This document shows positions 10,886 to 19,037 of a stretch of DNA of 64,000 bases, in pieces. This DNA comes from Burkholderia sp. L27(2015). GTDB lineage: Bacteria; Pseudomonadota; Gammaproteobacteria; Burkholderiales; Burkholderiaceae. Position 1 is the stretch's first letter; each line of letters starts with the position of its first letter. The position numbers and the translations under genes are program-made. The notes beneath the pieces were generated by a model that had not been told where the DNA came from, made no database searches, and saw only the letters and a list, made by a program, of their open reading frames with translations. The stretch is from assembly GCF_009765705.1 (NCBI RefSeq), contig NZ_LMUX01000021.1, forward strand, positions 438,946 through 502,945. Reading direction: 5' to 3'.

Positions 10886-10945
10886 TCACACAGTGCCCGG
10901 GCAACGCGTGGAAACCTGTCGACCGTGATCGGATTGCAGCGCAGA

Positions 10946-12682
10946 TCACGGCATTTCGTTGAACTTCGAGGTGATCGGATAACGCCAGTCGCGCCCAAAC
11001 GCGCGGTGCGTGACGCGAATGCCGATCGGCGCCTGGCGCCGTTTGTATTCGTTGATCTTGATCAGCCGCGTGACGCGTCGGACATCTTCAGCAGCATAGC
11101 CAGCCGCGATGATTTCTCCGATCGATTGATCCTCTTCCATAAAACGCTGCATGATCGCGTCCAGCACTTCATACGGCGGCAAACTGTCCTGGTCTGTCTG
11201 GTTCTCGCGCAGCTCGGCCGACGGCGCGCGAGTCAGGATGCGCTCGGGGATGATGTCGCGCGTTGCAAACGACTCGGCCTGGTTGCGGTAATGGCACAGC
11301 CGGTACACCAGCGTCTTGGCAATATCCTTGAGCACTGCGAATCCACCCGCCATATCGCCATACAGCGTGCAATACCCGACCGCCATCTCGCTCTTGTTGC
11401 CAGTGGTCAGCACGATCGCGCCGCGCTTGTTCGACAACGCCATCAGCAACGTGCCGCGGATGCGCGCCTGAATATTTTCTTCGGTTGCGTCTTCGGGCAG
11501 GCCGGCAAACTCCTGCGCCAACGCGCCGCGAAATGCATCGAACATGGGTGCGATGGCAATTTCATCGTAGCGCACGCCAACGCGTTGCGCCATATCGCGC
11601 GCGTCGATTTCTGAAATATCTGCGGTGTAGCGCGACGGCATCATCACGGCACGCACCTTTTCGGGGCCTAACGCATCGCAAGCCACTGCCAGCACGAGCG
11701 CCGAGTCGACGCCACCGGAGAGTCCAATCAGCACACCAGGGAAACCGTTCTTGCCGATGTAGTCGCGCACCCCCACGACCAGCGCCGCATACGCTTGCGC
11801 TTCGAGCGACTGGGCGGCGACCATTTCGGCGGGCTGCGGCACGTCGCCGACGAAATCGATCAACCCGACCTTTTCTTCGAAGTGCGCCATCTGCATCATT
11901 ACGGTGCCGACGCTATCGAGCACGAACGAGCCGCCGTCGAAAATCAGTTCGTCCTGCGCGCCGACCATATTCACGTAGATCATGGGCAAGCCGCACTCGC
12001 GGATCCGATCGCGCAGGATCTCGACGCGCACGTCGCCTTTGCCCAGGTGATACGGCGAGCCGTTCGGAATCAGCAGCACTTGCGCGCCGGCCTGCTTTGC
12101 GCGCTCCGCGGCACGCGCGTGCCAAACATCTTCGCAGATCACCACGCCGTAATTGACGCCATCGACCTGAAAAACCAAGGGCTTCGTGCCGGACTCGAAA
12201 TACCGCTTTTCGTCGAACACCTCGGTGTTGGGCAACTCTTCCTTGAAATAGTTGCCGACGACCTTGCCGTCGAGCAGCAGCGCGGCAGCGTTGAAGGTGC
12301 CGGCGGGGGGCATGCCGCGCTCAATCGGCCGGTTTGCATTAGTATTGGGATCGGCGTCGGGGCTGGAATCCATCGCGACCCCGACCCCGACCCCGGCCGG
12401 AGCGGCGCGGTGCGGATGCCCGACCACCACATGCAAGCCCTGCAGCGGCGCCAACGCGTCGGCAAGTTGCACAAGCGCTGCCGCGCTCTGGGCGTAAAAT
12501 GCCGGGCGTAACAGCAGGTCTTCGGGCGGATACCCGGAGAGCGCCAGTTCGGGGGCGACAAAAATACGTGCACCGTGGGCGTGCGCCTCACGGGCAGCAG
12601 CGACGATGGTCGCGATGTTGCCGGTGAAGTCACCGACGGTCAGATTGATTTGAGCGAGTGCGATTCGGGTAGTCATAAACAC
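10946..12682 (-). CDS. nadE: Glutamine-dependent NAD+ synthetase
   Basis: A 578-residue two-domain enzyme that amidates deamido-NAD with ammonia from glutamine. The N-terminal nitrilase-like glutaminase domain shows PELALSGYPPEDL (catalytic Glu), NYFKEELPN (Lys) and VICEDVW (Cys). The C-terminal synthetase domain has the PP-loop LIGLSGGVDSALVLAVA near residue 300 and TTGNKSEMAVGYCTLYGDM. Between about residues 93 and 125 there is a low-complexity insertion rich in Gly/Val then Asp/Asn (VGVGVAMDSSPDADPNTNAN), partly coded by a GGGGTC hexanucleotide repeat. An in-frame ATG two codons downstream is an equally good start. It is upstream of glnB on the same strand. Confidence 0.96.
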   Translation of the reverse strand: MFMTTRIALAQINLTVGDFTGNIATIVAAAREAHAHGARIFVAPELALSGYPPEDLLLRPAFYAQSAAALVQLADALAPLQGLHVVVGHPHRAAPAGVGVGVAMDSSPDADPNTNANRPIERGMPPAGTFNAAALLLDGKVVGNYFKEELPNTEVFDEKRYFESGTKPLVFQVDGVNYGVVICEDVWHARAAERAKQAGAQVLLIPNGSPYHLGKGDVRVEILRDRIRECGLPMIYVNMVGAQDELIFDGGSFVLDSVGTVMMQMAHFEEKVGLIDFVGDVPQPAEMVAAQSLEAQAYAALVVGVRDYIGKNGFPGVLIGLSGGVDSALVLAVACDALGPEKVRAVMMPSRYTADISEIDARDMAQRVGVRYDEIAIAPMFDAFRGALAQEFAGLPEDATEENIQARIRGTLLMALSNKRGAIVLTTGNKSEMAVGYCTLYGDMAGGFAVLKDIAKTLVYRLCHYRNQAESFATRDIIPERILTRAPSAELRENQTDQDSLPPYEVLDAIMQRFMEEDQSIGEIIAAGYAAEDVRRVTRLIKINEYKRRQAPIGIRVTHRAFGRDWRYPITSKFNEMP

Positions 12683-12786
12683 GGCTGGTAGCTGGACGCC
12701 CGCTGTCGGGCGACCCGGTCAAGCAACGGATACTCCACAGATCATGCCCTGCCAGCAGGGGATGAATCTGTTACGTTAGGCCACGG

Positions 12787-13950
12787 ATGTTGAACAATTA
12801 TCGCACGCGTATTGCCGATGCACCGGCTGAGATTGATGCTCAGGCATGGAATGAGCTACTCGCGAGCCAAGCCCGCCCCACTCCCTTCCTGCGCCATGAG
12901 TTCCTGCACGCCCTCGACAGCACGGGCTGCGCCATCGGCGAAACCGGCTGGGCGCCGCAATTCGTCACGCTATGGCGCGATACGCCCGCAGGCGAAAAGC
13001 TGGCGGCCGCAGCCCCGCTCTACGTGAAAAACCACTCCTACGGCGAGTATGTCTTCGATTGGGCCTGGGCCGACGCCTATCAGCGCAATGGCCTGGAGTA
13101 TTACCCCAAGATGCTGTGCGGCGTGCCGTTCACACCGGTCACGGGCACGCGGCTGTTGGCCGAGGACGAAACGGCGCGCGCGGCGCTGGCCGCCACGTTG
13201 GTGGCGTTTGCCGAGCAAACGGAAGTGTCCTCGCTGCATGTGCTGTATCCGACCTTGGCCGAAACCGGTGCGTTGACCGCCGCCGGCATGAAGCTGCGCA
13301 GCGGCGTGCAGTTTCATTGGCTCAATGCCGGCTACGCCAGTTTCGACGCGTTTCTCGACACGCTGGAACAAAAGAAGCGCAAGAACATCCGCGCCGAGCG
13401 ACGCAAGGTACGCGAGGCCGGCGTGACGTTTCGGCGGATCCGCGGCGAACTGGCGAGCGAAGCCGACTGGCGGTTTTTCAACCGCTGCTATCGGCAGACC
13501 TATCGCGAGCATCACTCCAGCCCCTACCTGAACCTCGATTTTTTCCGCACGATAGGCGCGACGATGCCGGAGAACCTGCTGTTGGTGATTGCCCAACGCG
13601 GGGATGTACCGGTCGCCAGTTCATTGCTGGTGTACCAACGCGAGCCCGACGGCGGCACGTTGTACGGGCGCTATTGGGGCGCTGTCGAACACATCCCCTG
13701 CCTGCATTTCGAAACCGCCTATTATCAGCCGCTCGAATTTTGCATCGACGAAGGGATTGCCGCGTTCGAAGGCGGCGCGCAGGGTGAGCACAAGATGGCG
13801 CGCGGCTTTTTGCCGACCGTGACGCACTCGGCGCACTGGCTCGCGCATCCGGCATTTGCCGATGCCGTGGCGAATTTTCTCGAGCGCGAGACGGGTGGCA
13901 TCGAAGCGTATGTGGACGAGTTGCGCGAGCGCAATCCGTTCAAGGTATAG
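12787..13950 (+). CDS. GNAT/FemAB-like protein (DUF482 family)
   Basis: A 387-residue cytoplasmic protein of the family often labelled peptidogalycan biosynthesis or DUF482, with a FemAB/GNAT fold. The N-terminal part has TPFLRHEFLHALDSTG. The middle has FLDTLEQKKRKNIRAERRKV, a basic helix typical of the family. The C-terminus has LYGRYWGAVEHIPCLHFETA and FEGGAQGEHKMARGF. The enzymatic role is not established for the family. It is divergent from nadE and is followed after 8 bp by the GIY-YIG gene. Confidence 0.85.
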   Translation: MLNNYRTRIADAPAEIDAQAWNELLASQARPTPFLRHEFLHALDSTGCAIGETGWAPQFVTLWRDTPAGEKLAAAAPLYVKNHSYGEYVFDWAWADAYQRNGLEYYPKMLCGVPFTPVTGTRLLAEDETARAALAATLVAFAEQTEVSSLHVLYPTLAETGALTAAGMKLRSGVQFHWLNAGYASFDAFLDTLEQKKRKNIRAERRKVREAGVTFRRIRGELASEADWRFFNRCYRQTYREHHSSPYLNLDFFRTIGATMPENLLLVIAQRGDVPVASSLLVYQREPDGGTLYGRYWGAVEHIPCLHFETAYYQPLEFCIDEGIAAFEGGAQGEHKMARGFLPTVTHSAHWLAHPAFADAVANFLERETGGIEAYVDELRERNPFKV

Positions 13951-13958
13951 GGGCTGCG

Positions 13959-14255
13959 ATGAGCTGGTTTCTCTATCTGATCGAATGCAGCGATGCCAGC
14001 ATCTACACGGGGATTGCGGTGGATGTCCAGGCGCGCTACCAGCAGCATCTGGATGGTAAAGGCGCGCGCTATACGCGTTCGCATCCGCCGCAACGCCTGC
14101 TGGCCTCATTCGCGGTGCCTAATCGTTCGATCGCCTCGCGCCTGGAATACCACGTGAAGCGTCTTAGCCCTGCGCAGAAGCGCGCACTGGCCGACGGCAC
14201 CCTACCGTTGCCATTGGCGCAGCCGGCGTTGCTGGATGCGGACGCCGGCGAATAA
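13959..14255 (+). CDS. GIY-YIG domain protein (UPF0213 type)
   Basis: A 98-residue single-domain protein. The GIY-YIG half-motifs appear as WFLYLIECSD and SIYTGIAVDV (YIG present as YTG), followed by ARYQQHLDGKGARYTRSHPP with the family Arg and His. Small stand-alone members (YhbQ/UPF0213) have nuclease-like folds and have been linked to DNA repair. It follows the DUF482 gene by 8 bp, suggesting an operon. Its stop lies one base from the stop of the convergent sulfotransferase. Confidence 0.88.
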   Translation: MSWFLYLIECSDASIYTGIAVDVQARYQQHLDGKGARYTRSHPPQRLLASFAVPNRSIASRLEYHVKRLSPAQKRALADGTLPLPLAQPALLDADAGE

Positions 14256-14256
14256 A

Positions 14257-15279
14257 TCAGGCGCCCTGCACGACTTTCGCCTGCACCAGTGAGCGTTCGA
14301 GTGCGGCAATCCGATTGTCCCGCTCCGTCACTGCAGCCCTGAGCTGCGCAAGCTGCTGATCGCGTTGCGCAATCGCCGCGTTCAGACCGACGATGTGCTG
14401 ATGCACTCGCATCTCAAGGCTGAGCAGCGGCGCCAGGTCCGCCATATACTGCCGCCCGGACTCAACCGCTGCCTCGAGTTCCTCTTCATTGCCACCGGTG
14501 CCAGCCGCGACCTGCAGCGCTACGAACAATTTCTTCACGGAGTGCGGCGCCGAGCGAATCACGTCCAGGTCTCGCGCATGGAAGCGCGTATGACGCAAGC
14601 CCTCCTCCAGAAACTCGCGGCCGAACTCCTCGGCCTGCTGCGCTCCCAGCGGCAGGTCCAACTGCTTCGCCATGCGCTCCAGCTCCCCGCGAGGATTGTC
14701 CAGCAACAGGTCATAGTCCACGATGACGCGTGTATGGCCACGCGTATCGACCAATGCCGGCACCACGTGGGCCAGCCACAGCAAATAGGATTTCTCATCG
14801 GCAAAGCCGTCACGCTTGCTCAGCGATCTGGCCACGCTGATCGGATGGCGCACCGTGACCACGTAGCTCACGGGCACCCCGATGCAGTCGAACACCGGCT
14901 GCCAGAACGGCATCAACCGGGACAGCCGCGGATCCTTCAACGCGAACGTCCTGCCCTGACACTTCGCGCGCACGGTCACGATCGCCCGCGTCTGAAACGC
15001 ATCGAGCCGCACGGGGTCAATCTTGCTCAGGTCGATCTCGCCGATGGCATGCCACTCGACCCCGGCTGCATTCATCAACTCGACGTTGAGTCCGAGGATA
15101 TCCAGATCCTCGAAAAATCCCTTCTCGTTCACACCCGCAACAGGCCGCAGCAACCGGTCGCCGAACTCCGCGCCCAACGCCGCCAGCGCCCGCGTGGTCG
15201 AGCTGGTGCCACTCCTGTGCATGCCCAGTACGACTATCAGTTTCCCCGCCGACTCGGGCGCCGTCACGTTCTCTTTCAT
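14257..15279 (-). CDS. Sulfotransferase family protein
   Basis: A 340-residue protein predicted to move sulfate from PAPS to an acceptor, probably a sugar. The 5'-phosphosulfate-binding loop is visible as VLGMHRSGTSSTTRALAALG near residues 16-35. A 3'-phosphate-binding region follows as TVRHPISVARSLSKRDGF near residue 145. The last 45 residues form a likely coiled coil (AAIAQRDQQLAQLRAAVTER), common in large glycan-assembly proteins. I chose ATG 15279 because AGGA stands seven bases upstream; longer frames lack a site. The nearby cysNC and cysD genes supply PAPS. The acceptor is unknown. Confidence 0.85.
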   Translation of the reverse strand: MKENVTAPESAGKLIVVLGMHRSGTSSTTRALAALGAEFGDRLLRPVAGVNEKGFFEDLDILGLNVELMNAAGVEWHAIGEIDLSKIDPVRLDAFQTRAIVTVRAKCQGRTFALKDPRLSRLMPFWQPVFDCIGVPVSYVVTVRHPISVARSLSKRDGFADEKSYLLWLAHVVPALVDTRGHTRVIVDYDLLLDNPRGELERMAKQLDLPLGAQQAEEFGREFLEEGLRHTRFHARDLDVIRSAPHSVKKLFVALQVAAGTGGNEEELEAAVESGRQYMADLAPLLSLEMRVHQHIVGLNAAIAQRDQQLAQLRAAVTERDNRIAALERSLVQAKVVQGA

Positions 15280-15707
15280 CTTGTTTCCTGAATTAAATAG
15301 GTGCCGCCCGGCTTGTCCCAAGGCAGCCAACGCAACCTTGGATGGATGACCCGCGTCCCTGTCTCGAGCCGGCTTCTGAAGCCGGCTGCAGAACGGATAA
15401 ACACTTTGACCACCGCATTACTATGAACGGCGAAACGCCCTCCGTTTCGTGGAATTAGCCACGTTTCCGCTGCCTGATCAACTGATCGGCCGACAGCGGC
15501 CAATGCTAGCCTACCGCTCAGTTTATCTCGCGAACAATGCGCTTTGTGGGGCACGCCGCCCCCAGGATAAAAGGCCCCACGGACAAGCTCATCACCGTTA
15601 CGCAACCATTCCTGCACCCGGCGTAAGAATTTGTCCCGTAACTGGGCCTGCCAGCTACGGCGATACTCGTTTATTTTTCCATACATAAGTTAGTTCGGAG
15701 TCAGTAA
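15280..15707. other. 428-bp divergent intergenic region
   Basis: It separates the sulfotransferase (left) from the two-domain methyltransferase (right). It contains a GC-rich imperfect inverted segment near 15547-15590 (TGGGGC and GCCCCA) and an AT-rich stretch, TTTATTTTTCCATACATAAG (15671-15690), just before the 15708 gene with its CGGAG ribosome site. A 136-codon frame on the minus strand has no recognisable features and I do not call it a gene. Confidence 0.5.
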
Positions 15708-17018
15708 ATGCATGCATCCTCGCTTGAAAACATGCAACAGTGCTACCAGCGCTATGTCCGACCCAGCCCATTGCAAACGCGCGATCATGTCGTAGTGCTC
15801 GACGTAGGCGGCGCAGATGTCAACGGGGGCTATCGCGAAGTGTTCGACGATCCCCGCTACCAATACCTGACCGTTGATCTCACGGCCGGCGTTGGCGTCG
15901 ATATCGTGCTCGAAGATCCCTATCGACTGCCGGTTGCAGACGGCTCCGTGGACATCGTTCTCTCCGGGCAGATGCTTGAACACTGCGAATTCTTCTGGTT
16001 GACCTTCGCGGAGATGCTGCGGGTGCTGAAGCCTGACGGCTTCCTGTTCTTGATCGCGCCTTCCGCTGGCCCCATCCATCGCTATCCTGTCGATTGCTAC
16101 CGCTTCTATCCCGACGCCTATCGTGCACTGGCAAAATACGCTAATTGCCGCTTGCTTGAAGTGTGGCGGGATGAGCGCGGGCCATGGTGCGACCTCGTCG
16201 GCGTATTTGCCAAGCAAACGCTGCCGTTAGCCAAGACCCCGAACCCAGCGCTGAGCGCGCCAGCCCCCCACGTTCCGATTGATCCGCCACTTGGCACCGC
16301 GGAAGAAGAAGCCACGCGGGGCAGCGTTCACTATCTGGAAGTATTGGCCAGCCTTCATGAAGTACTGGCACCGTCGCTATATCTGGAAGTCGGCATTCGC
16401 CACGGCCGCAGCCTGGAGCTCGCCCGGTGCCCCGCCATCGGTGTGGATCCCGCACCGAACATCACGCAGCCGCTGAAGTCCACGACACAAATATTCGCGA
16501 TGACCAGCGACGAGTATTTCGCAGACATGGGCAGTCATCCCTTGCCGCAGGCGCCGGACCTCGTCTTCATCGACGGTATGCATTTGTTTGAATATGCGTT
16601 GCGCGATTTCATGAACATCGAGCGGCTGGCCACACCGGGAACGCTGATCGTGCTCGACGACATCTATCCCTCGCATTCCGCTCAGGCTGATCGTGATCGC
16701 CGCACCCGGGTCTGGACCGGCGACATTTGGAAGTTGCACCGCGTTCTGGCCGAGGTGCGGCCGGATCTGCTCCTGGTACCACTGGACACCGCGCCGACCG
16801 GATTGTTGTTGGTGGCCGGCTTGGATCCCACTAACCGTGTGCTGTGGGACCGCTACAATCCCATCATGCGGCAATACAGCGCCGCGATCGAGCCGCCGCC
16901 GGAAGTGCTCGCGCGTAGAGGTGTCATTGCTCCCACGGATCCGGCCGTGGCCGAGGTGCTGTCGATGCTGCGCAAGCGCCGCGGTGCCATAGCCCAGAGC
17001 AAGCTCGGAGCATTGTGA
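15708..17018 (+). CDS. Two-domain SAM-dependent methyltransferase
   Basis: A 436-residue protein with two class I methyltransferase domains in tandem. Domain 1 (about 25-175, Methyltransf_11 type) has motif I VVVLDVGGADVNGG, the acidic loop YQYLTVDLTAG, and LRVLKPDGFLFLIAPS. A Pro-rich linker follows (about 180-210). Domain 2 (about 215-400, Methyltransf_24 type) has LYLEVGIRHGRSLELA, AIGVDPAPN and DLVFIDGMHLFEYALRDF with a conserved-looking Asp and His. No signal peptide or membrane segment is present. CGGAG precedes the ATG. It is coupled to the following GT2 gene, so it most likely methylates glycan residues. Which domain is active, and on what, cannot be seen. Confidence 0.8.
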   Translation: MHASSLENMQQCYQRYVRPSPLQTRDHVVVLDVGGADVNGGYREVFDDPRYQYLTVDLTAGVGVDIVLEDPYRLPVADGSVDIVLSGQMLEHCEFFWLTFAEMLRVLKPDGFLFLIAPSAGPIHRYPVDCYRFYPDAYRALAKYANCRLLEVWRDERGPWCDLVGVFAKQTLPLAKTPNPALSAPAPHVPIDPPLGTAEEEATRGSVHYLEVLASLHEVLAPSLYLEVGIRHGRSLELARCPAIGVDPAPNITQPLKSTTQIFAMTSDEYFADMGSHPLPQAPDLVFIDGMHLFEYALRDFMNIERLATPGTLIVLDDIYPSHSAQADRDRRTRVWTGDIWKLHRVLAEVRPDLLLVPLDTAPTGLLLVAGLDPTNRVLWDRYNPIMRQYSAAIEPPPEVLARRGVIAPTDPAVAEVLSMLRKRRGAIAQSKLGAL

Positions 17019-17935
17019 TGAGCTCGCCAAAGCTGTCGGTGATTGTCATCGGCTACAACATGGCGCGTGAGCTGCCGCGCACCATCCGCTCGCTGTCACC
17101 GGCCATGCAGCGCGACATCGACATCGGCGATTACGAAATCATCGTAGTCGACAACGGCTCCACCGAACCGTTCGACCCCCAGCAATGCCTGCAACTCGGC
17201 AGCAATATCAGCGTTCACCGCATCGCTGATGCCACGCCATCGCCAGTGCCGGCGATCAATCACGGCCTGGCGGTTGCGCGTGGTGACTTGATCGGCGTGC
17301 TGATCGACGGCGCACGCATGGCCTCGCCGCGATTGCTGGCCACGGCGCTGGAAGCGGCGCAACTGCATCGGCGTCCAGTGATCGGCTCCCTGGCATTCCA
17401 CCTAGGGCCGGACCTGCAGTGGGTCAGTATCCCCAAAGGTTATTGCCAGGAAGTGGAAGATCGACTGCTGGCCTCGGTCAATTGGACCGAGGACGCCTAT
17501 CGCCTTTTCTCGATATCGGTGTTTGCCGGTTCGTCTGCGGAAGGGTGGTTCGTCATTCCTGCGGAAACCAATGCGCTATTCCTTACCCGGGAGCACTGGG
17601 GGGCGTTGGGCTGCTATGACCCTGGCTTTGTGACACCCGGTGGCGGCCTAGCCAATCTCGACACTTGGGGGCGCGCCTGCGCCGACCCGGATGGCCGTGT
17701 CATGCTATTGCTGGGTGAAGGGACATTCCACCAGGTCCATGGCGGCATCGCCACCAACTCATCGGTATCGAAATGGCCGTTGTTCCATGACGAGTACGTA
17801 CGGCTGCGTGGTAAGGCTTACCAGCGCCCAACTGGCACGCCGTTGATGGTAGGTCGCCTGCACCCCGCCGCGCTGGCGAGTGTGAAACTCTCGGCCGAGC
17901 GCTTGCTGCAAATTAATGCGAAAGAGAAGCAGTGA
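17018..17935 (+). CDS. GT2-family glycosyltransferase
   Basis: A 305-residue GT-A glycosyltransferase, family 2. The N-terminus has LSVIVIGYNMARELPRTIRS and YEIIVVDNGSTEPF (nucleotide-binding region). The usual DXD position reads LIGVLIDGARMASPRLL, with a single Asp. The C-terminal half (GGGLANLDTWGRACADPDG) resembles the acceptor region of other GT2 proteins. ATG 17018 shares a base with the stop of the methyltransferase (TGATG), implying coupled translation; GTG 17015 is an alternative. The modified active-site motif means activity should not be taken for granted. Confidence 0.82.
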   Translation: MSSPKLSVIVIGYNMARELPRTIRSLSPAMQRDIDIGDYEIIVVDNGSTEPFDPQQCLQLGSNISVHRIADATPSPVPAINHGLAVARGDLIGVLIDGARMASPRLLATALEAAQLHRRPVIGSLAFHLGPDLQWVSIPKGYCQEVEDRLLASVNWTEDAYRLFSISVFAGSSAEGWFVIPAETNALFLTREHWGALGCYDPGFVTPGGGLANLDTWGRACADPDGRVMLLLGEGTFHQVHGGIATNSSVSKWPLFHDEYVRLRGKAYQRPTGTPLMVGRLHPAALASVKLSAERLLQINAKEKQ

Positions 17936-18000
17936 GCGGTGATCGTGCCGAATCACCCGATGGCGTTAGCTCATGACTCCACGATGGCGCTGCCTTTGCG

Positions 18001-18033
18001 CCAATCGATCGGTACCAATCGATCGGTACCGAT
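18001..18033. repeat. Direct 14-bp repeat with palindrome
   Basis: CCAATCGATCGGTA occurs twice back to back (18001-18014, 18015-18028) and is followed by CCGAT, creating the palindrome ATCGGTACCGAT. It lies between two convergent genes, GT2 and the 18065 gene. Confidence 0.8.
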
Positions 18034-18064
18034 AGGCTAGCCCGTGCTACGCCATAGCCTCGAC

Positions 18065-18919
18065 TCACTTGTCAGTGAGATCGAGCGCGCGCGCAAGAAA
18101 TGACGACTCCCGCCTCGCTGAGAAAATCTCAAATCCATCGTTGGCTATTGTTTTTCTTTCAGCCTCATCGCTCAAAAGTCTGGCGCACGTTTCCACCAAT
18201 TTATCGTAAGAAGCGGCCGCCACCGATCTCTTGATATCCGGCTCGATCGATGTCAATTCGTCGCATTCAGCGACGACCGTTTTTTTATTGGCGAGCAGAT
18301 ACGAAACCCGCACAATTTCAAAAACCTGGTCTTCGTAAAAATGTACGTTCAATACGATCTTCGAGCGAGCTATATACTCGTCGCGCTCTTTACCATATAC
18401 GTTGAAAACCGATTTTACCGCGAATCCACGCGCCATTAAATCATTCAATACCTTACTGCGTCTTTCATTCATACTGCCGTAGAACAATACATCTATATCT
18501 TCAGCGACCTCGGGGATTCTGGTAAGTTGTTCGACATAACCAATCGGCACGAATTTGATTGCGTCGACGCCTTTTTCCTGCAATTTCTTGACGTTGCCAA
18601 CACTGTAATCCCAAACCTGACATTTTTTCAGCATGGCGAGATATGCCGAATCCCCTTTAAAACACGGGGCCCCCATCTGCTCGGTATTGTAAATGATACT
18701 CTTCGCCGGAATTTTATCTAGGGTATCGCGACTCAGCAAATGAGCCCCTATTATTATATTTAGCTTCGTTGGGTGCAGCTCATTTACTCCTACATCACAC
18801 TCCACATTTATTTCGTGCAACCCGTAAATGATAGTTTCCGCGAGTTCGTACAACGCCAAATAATGGGTGTAACCTTCTGGCTTGATGACCACGATACGAA
18901 TTTGTTCATTGGGCTGCAT
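18065..18919 (-). CDS. Glycosyltransferase-like protein (CgeB/GT1-like), low GC
   Basis: A 284-residue protein I can place only loosely. The sequence has a GT-B-like layout: an N-terminal Rossmann-like half (IRIVVIKPEGYTHYLALYEL, LNIIIGAHLL, KSIIYNTEQMG) and a C-terminal half with IDVLFYGSMNERRSKVLNDL, KIVLNVHFYEDQVFEIVRVS and a LLANKKTVVAE segment. This resembles CgeB-type or family 1 glycosyltransferases. The gene is clearly richer in AT than its neighbours, suggesting separate acquisition. It lies downstream of cysNC on the same strand, 118 bp away across an AT-rich gap, so it may be part of that transcript or have its own promoter. Confidence 0.55.
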   Translation of the reverse strand: MQPNEQIRIVVIKPEGYTHYLALYELAETIIYGLHEINVECDVGVNELHPTKLNIIIGAHLLSRDTLDKIPAKSIIYNTEQMGAPCFKGDSAYLAMLKKCQVWDYSVGNVKKLQEKGVDAIKFVPIGYVEQLTRIPEVAEDIDVLFYGSMNERRSKVLNDLMARGFAVKSVFNVYGKERDEYIARSKIVLNVHFYEDQVFEIVRVSYLLANKKTVVAECDELTSIEPDIKRSVAAASYDKLVETCARLLSDEAERKTIANDGFEIFSARRESSFLARALDLTDK

Positions 18920-19037
18920 TTTTCTTCCACTTTAAGTATCAGCGAATAATTATCCGACTTTCGATCAACCGATGAATTCTCTCATTTCACCGGGATATTA
19001 TCTAATTAATGTAGTGACTTTTTAAAGAAATATGCAG

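Noticed and set aside
15276..15686. A 136-codon minus-strand frame starting MYGKINEYRRSWQAQL, upstream of the sulfotransferase
   Set aside because: No recognisable domain, no good ribosome site, and it runs into the sulfotransferase start region. It could be a decayed gene but I cannot support it.
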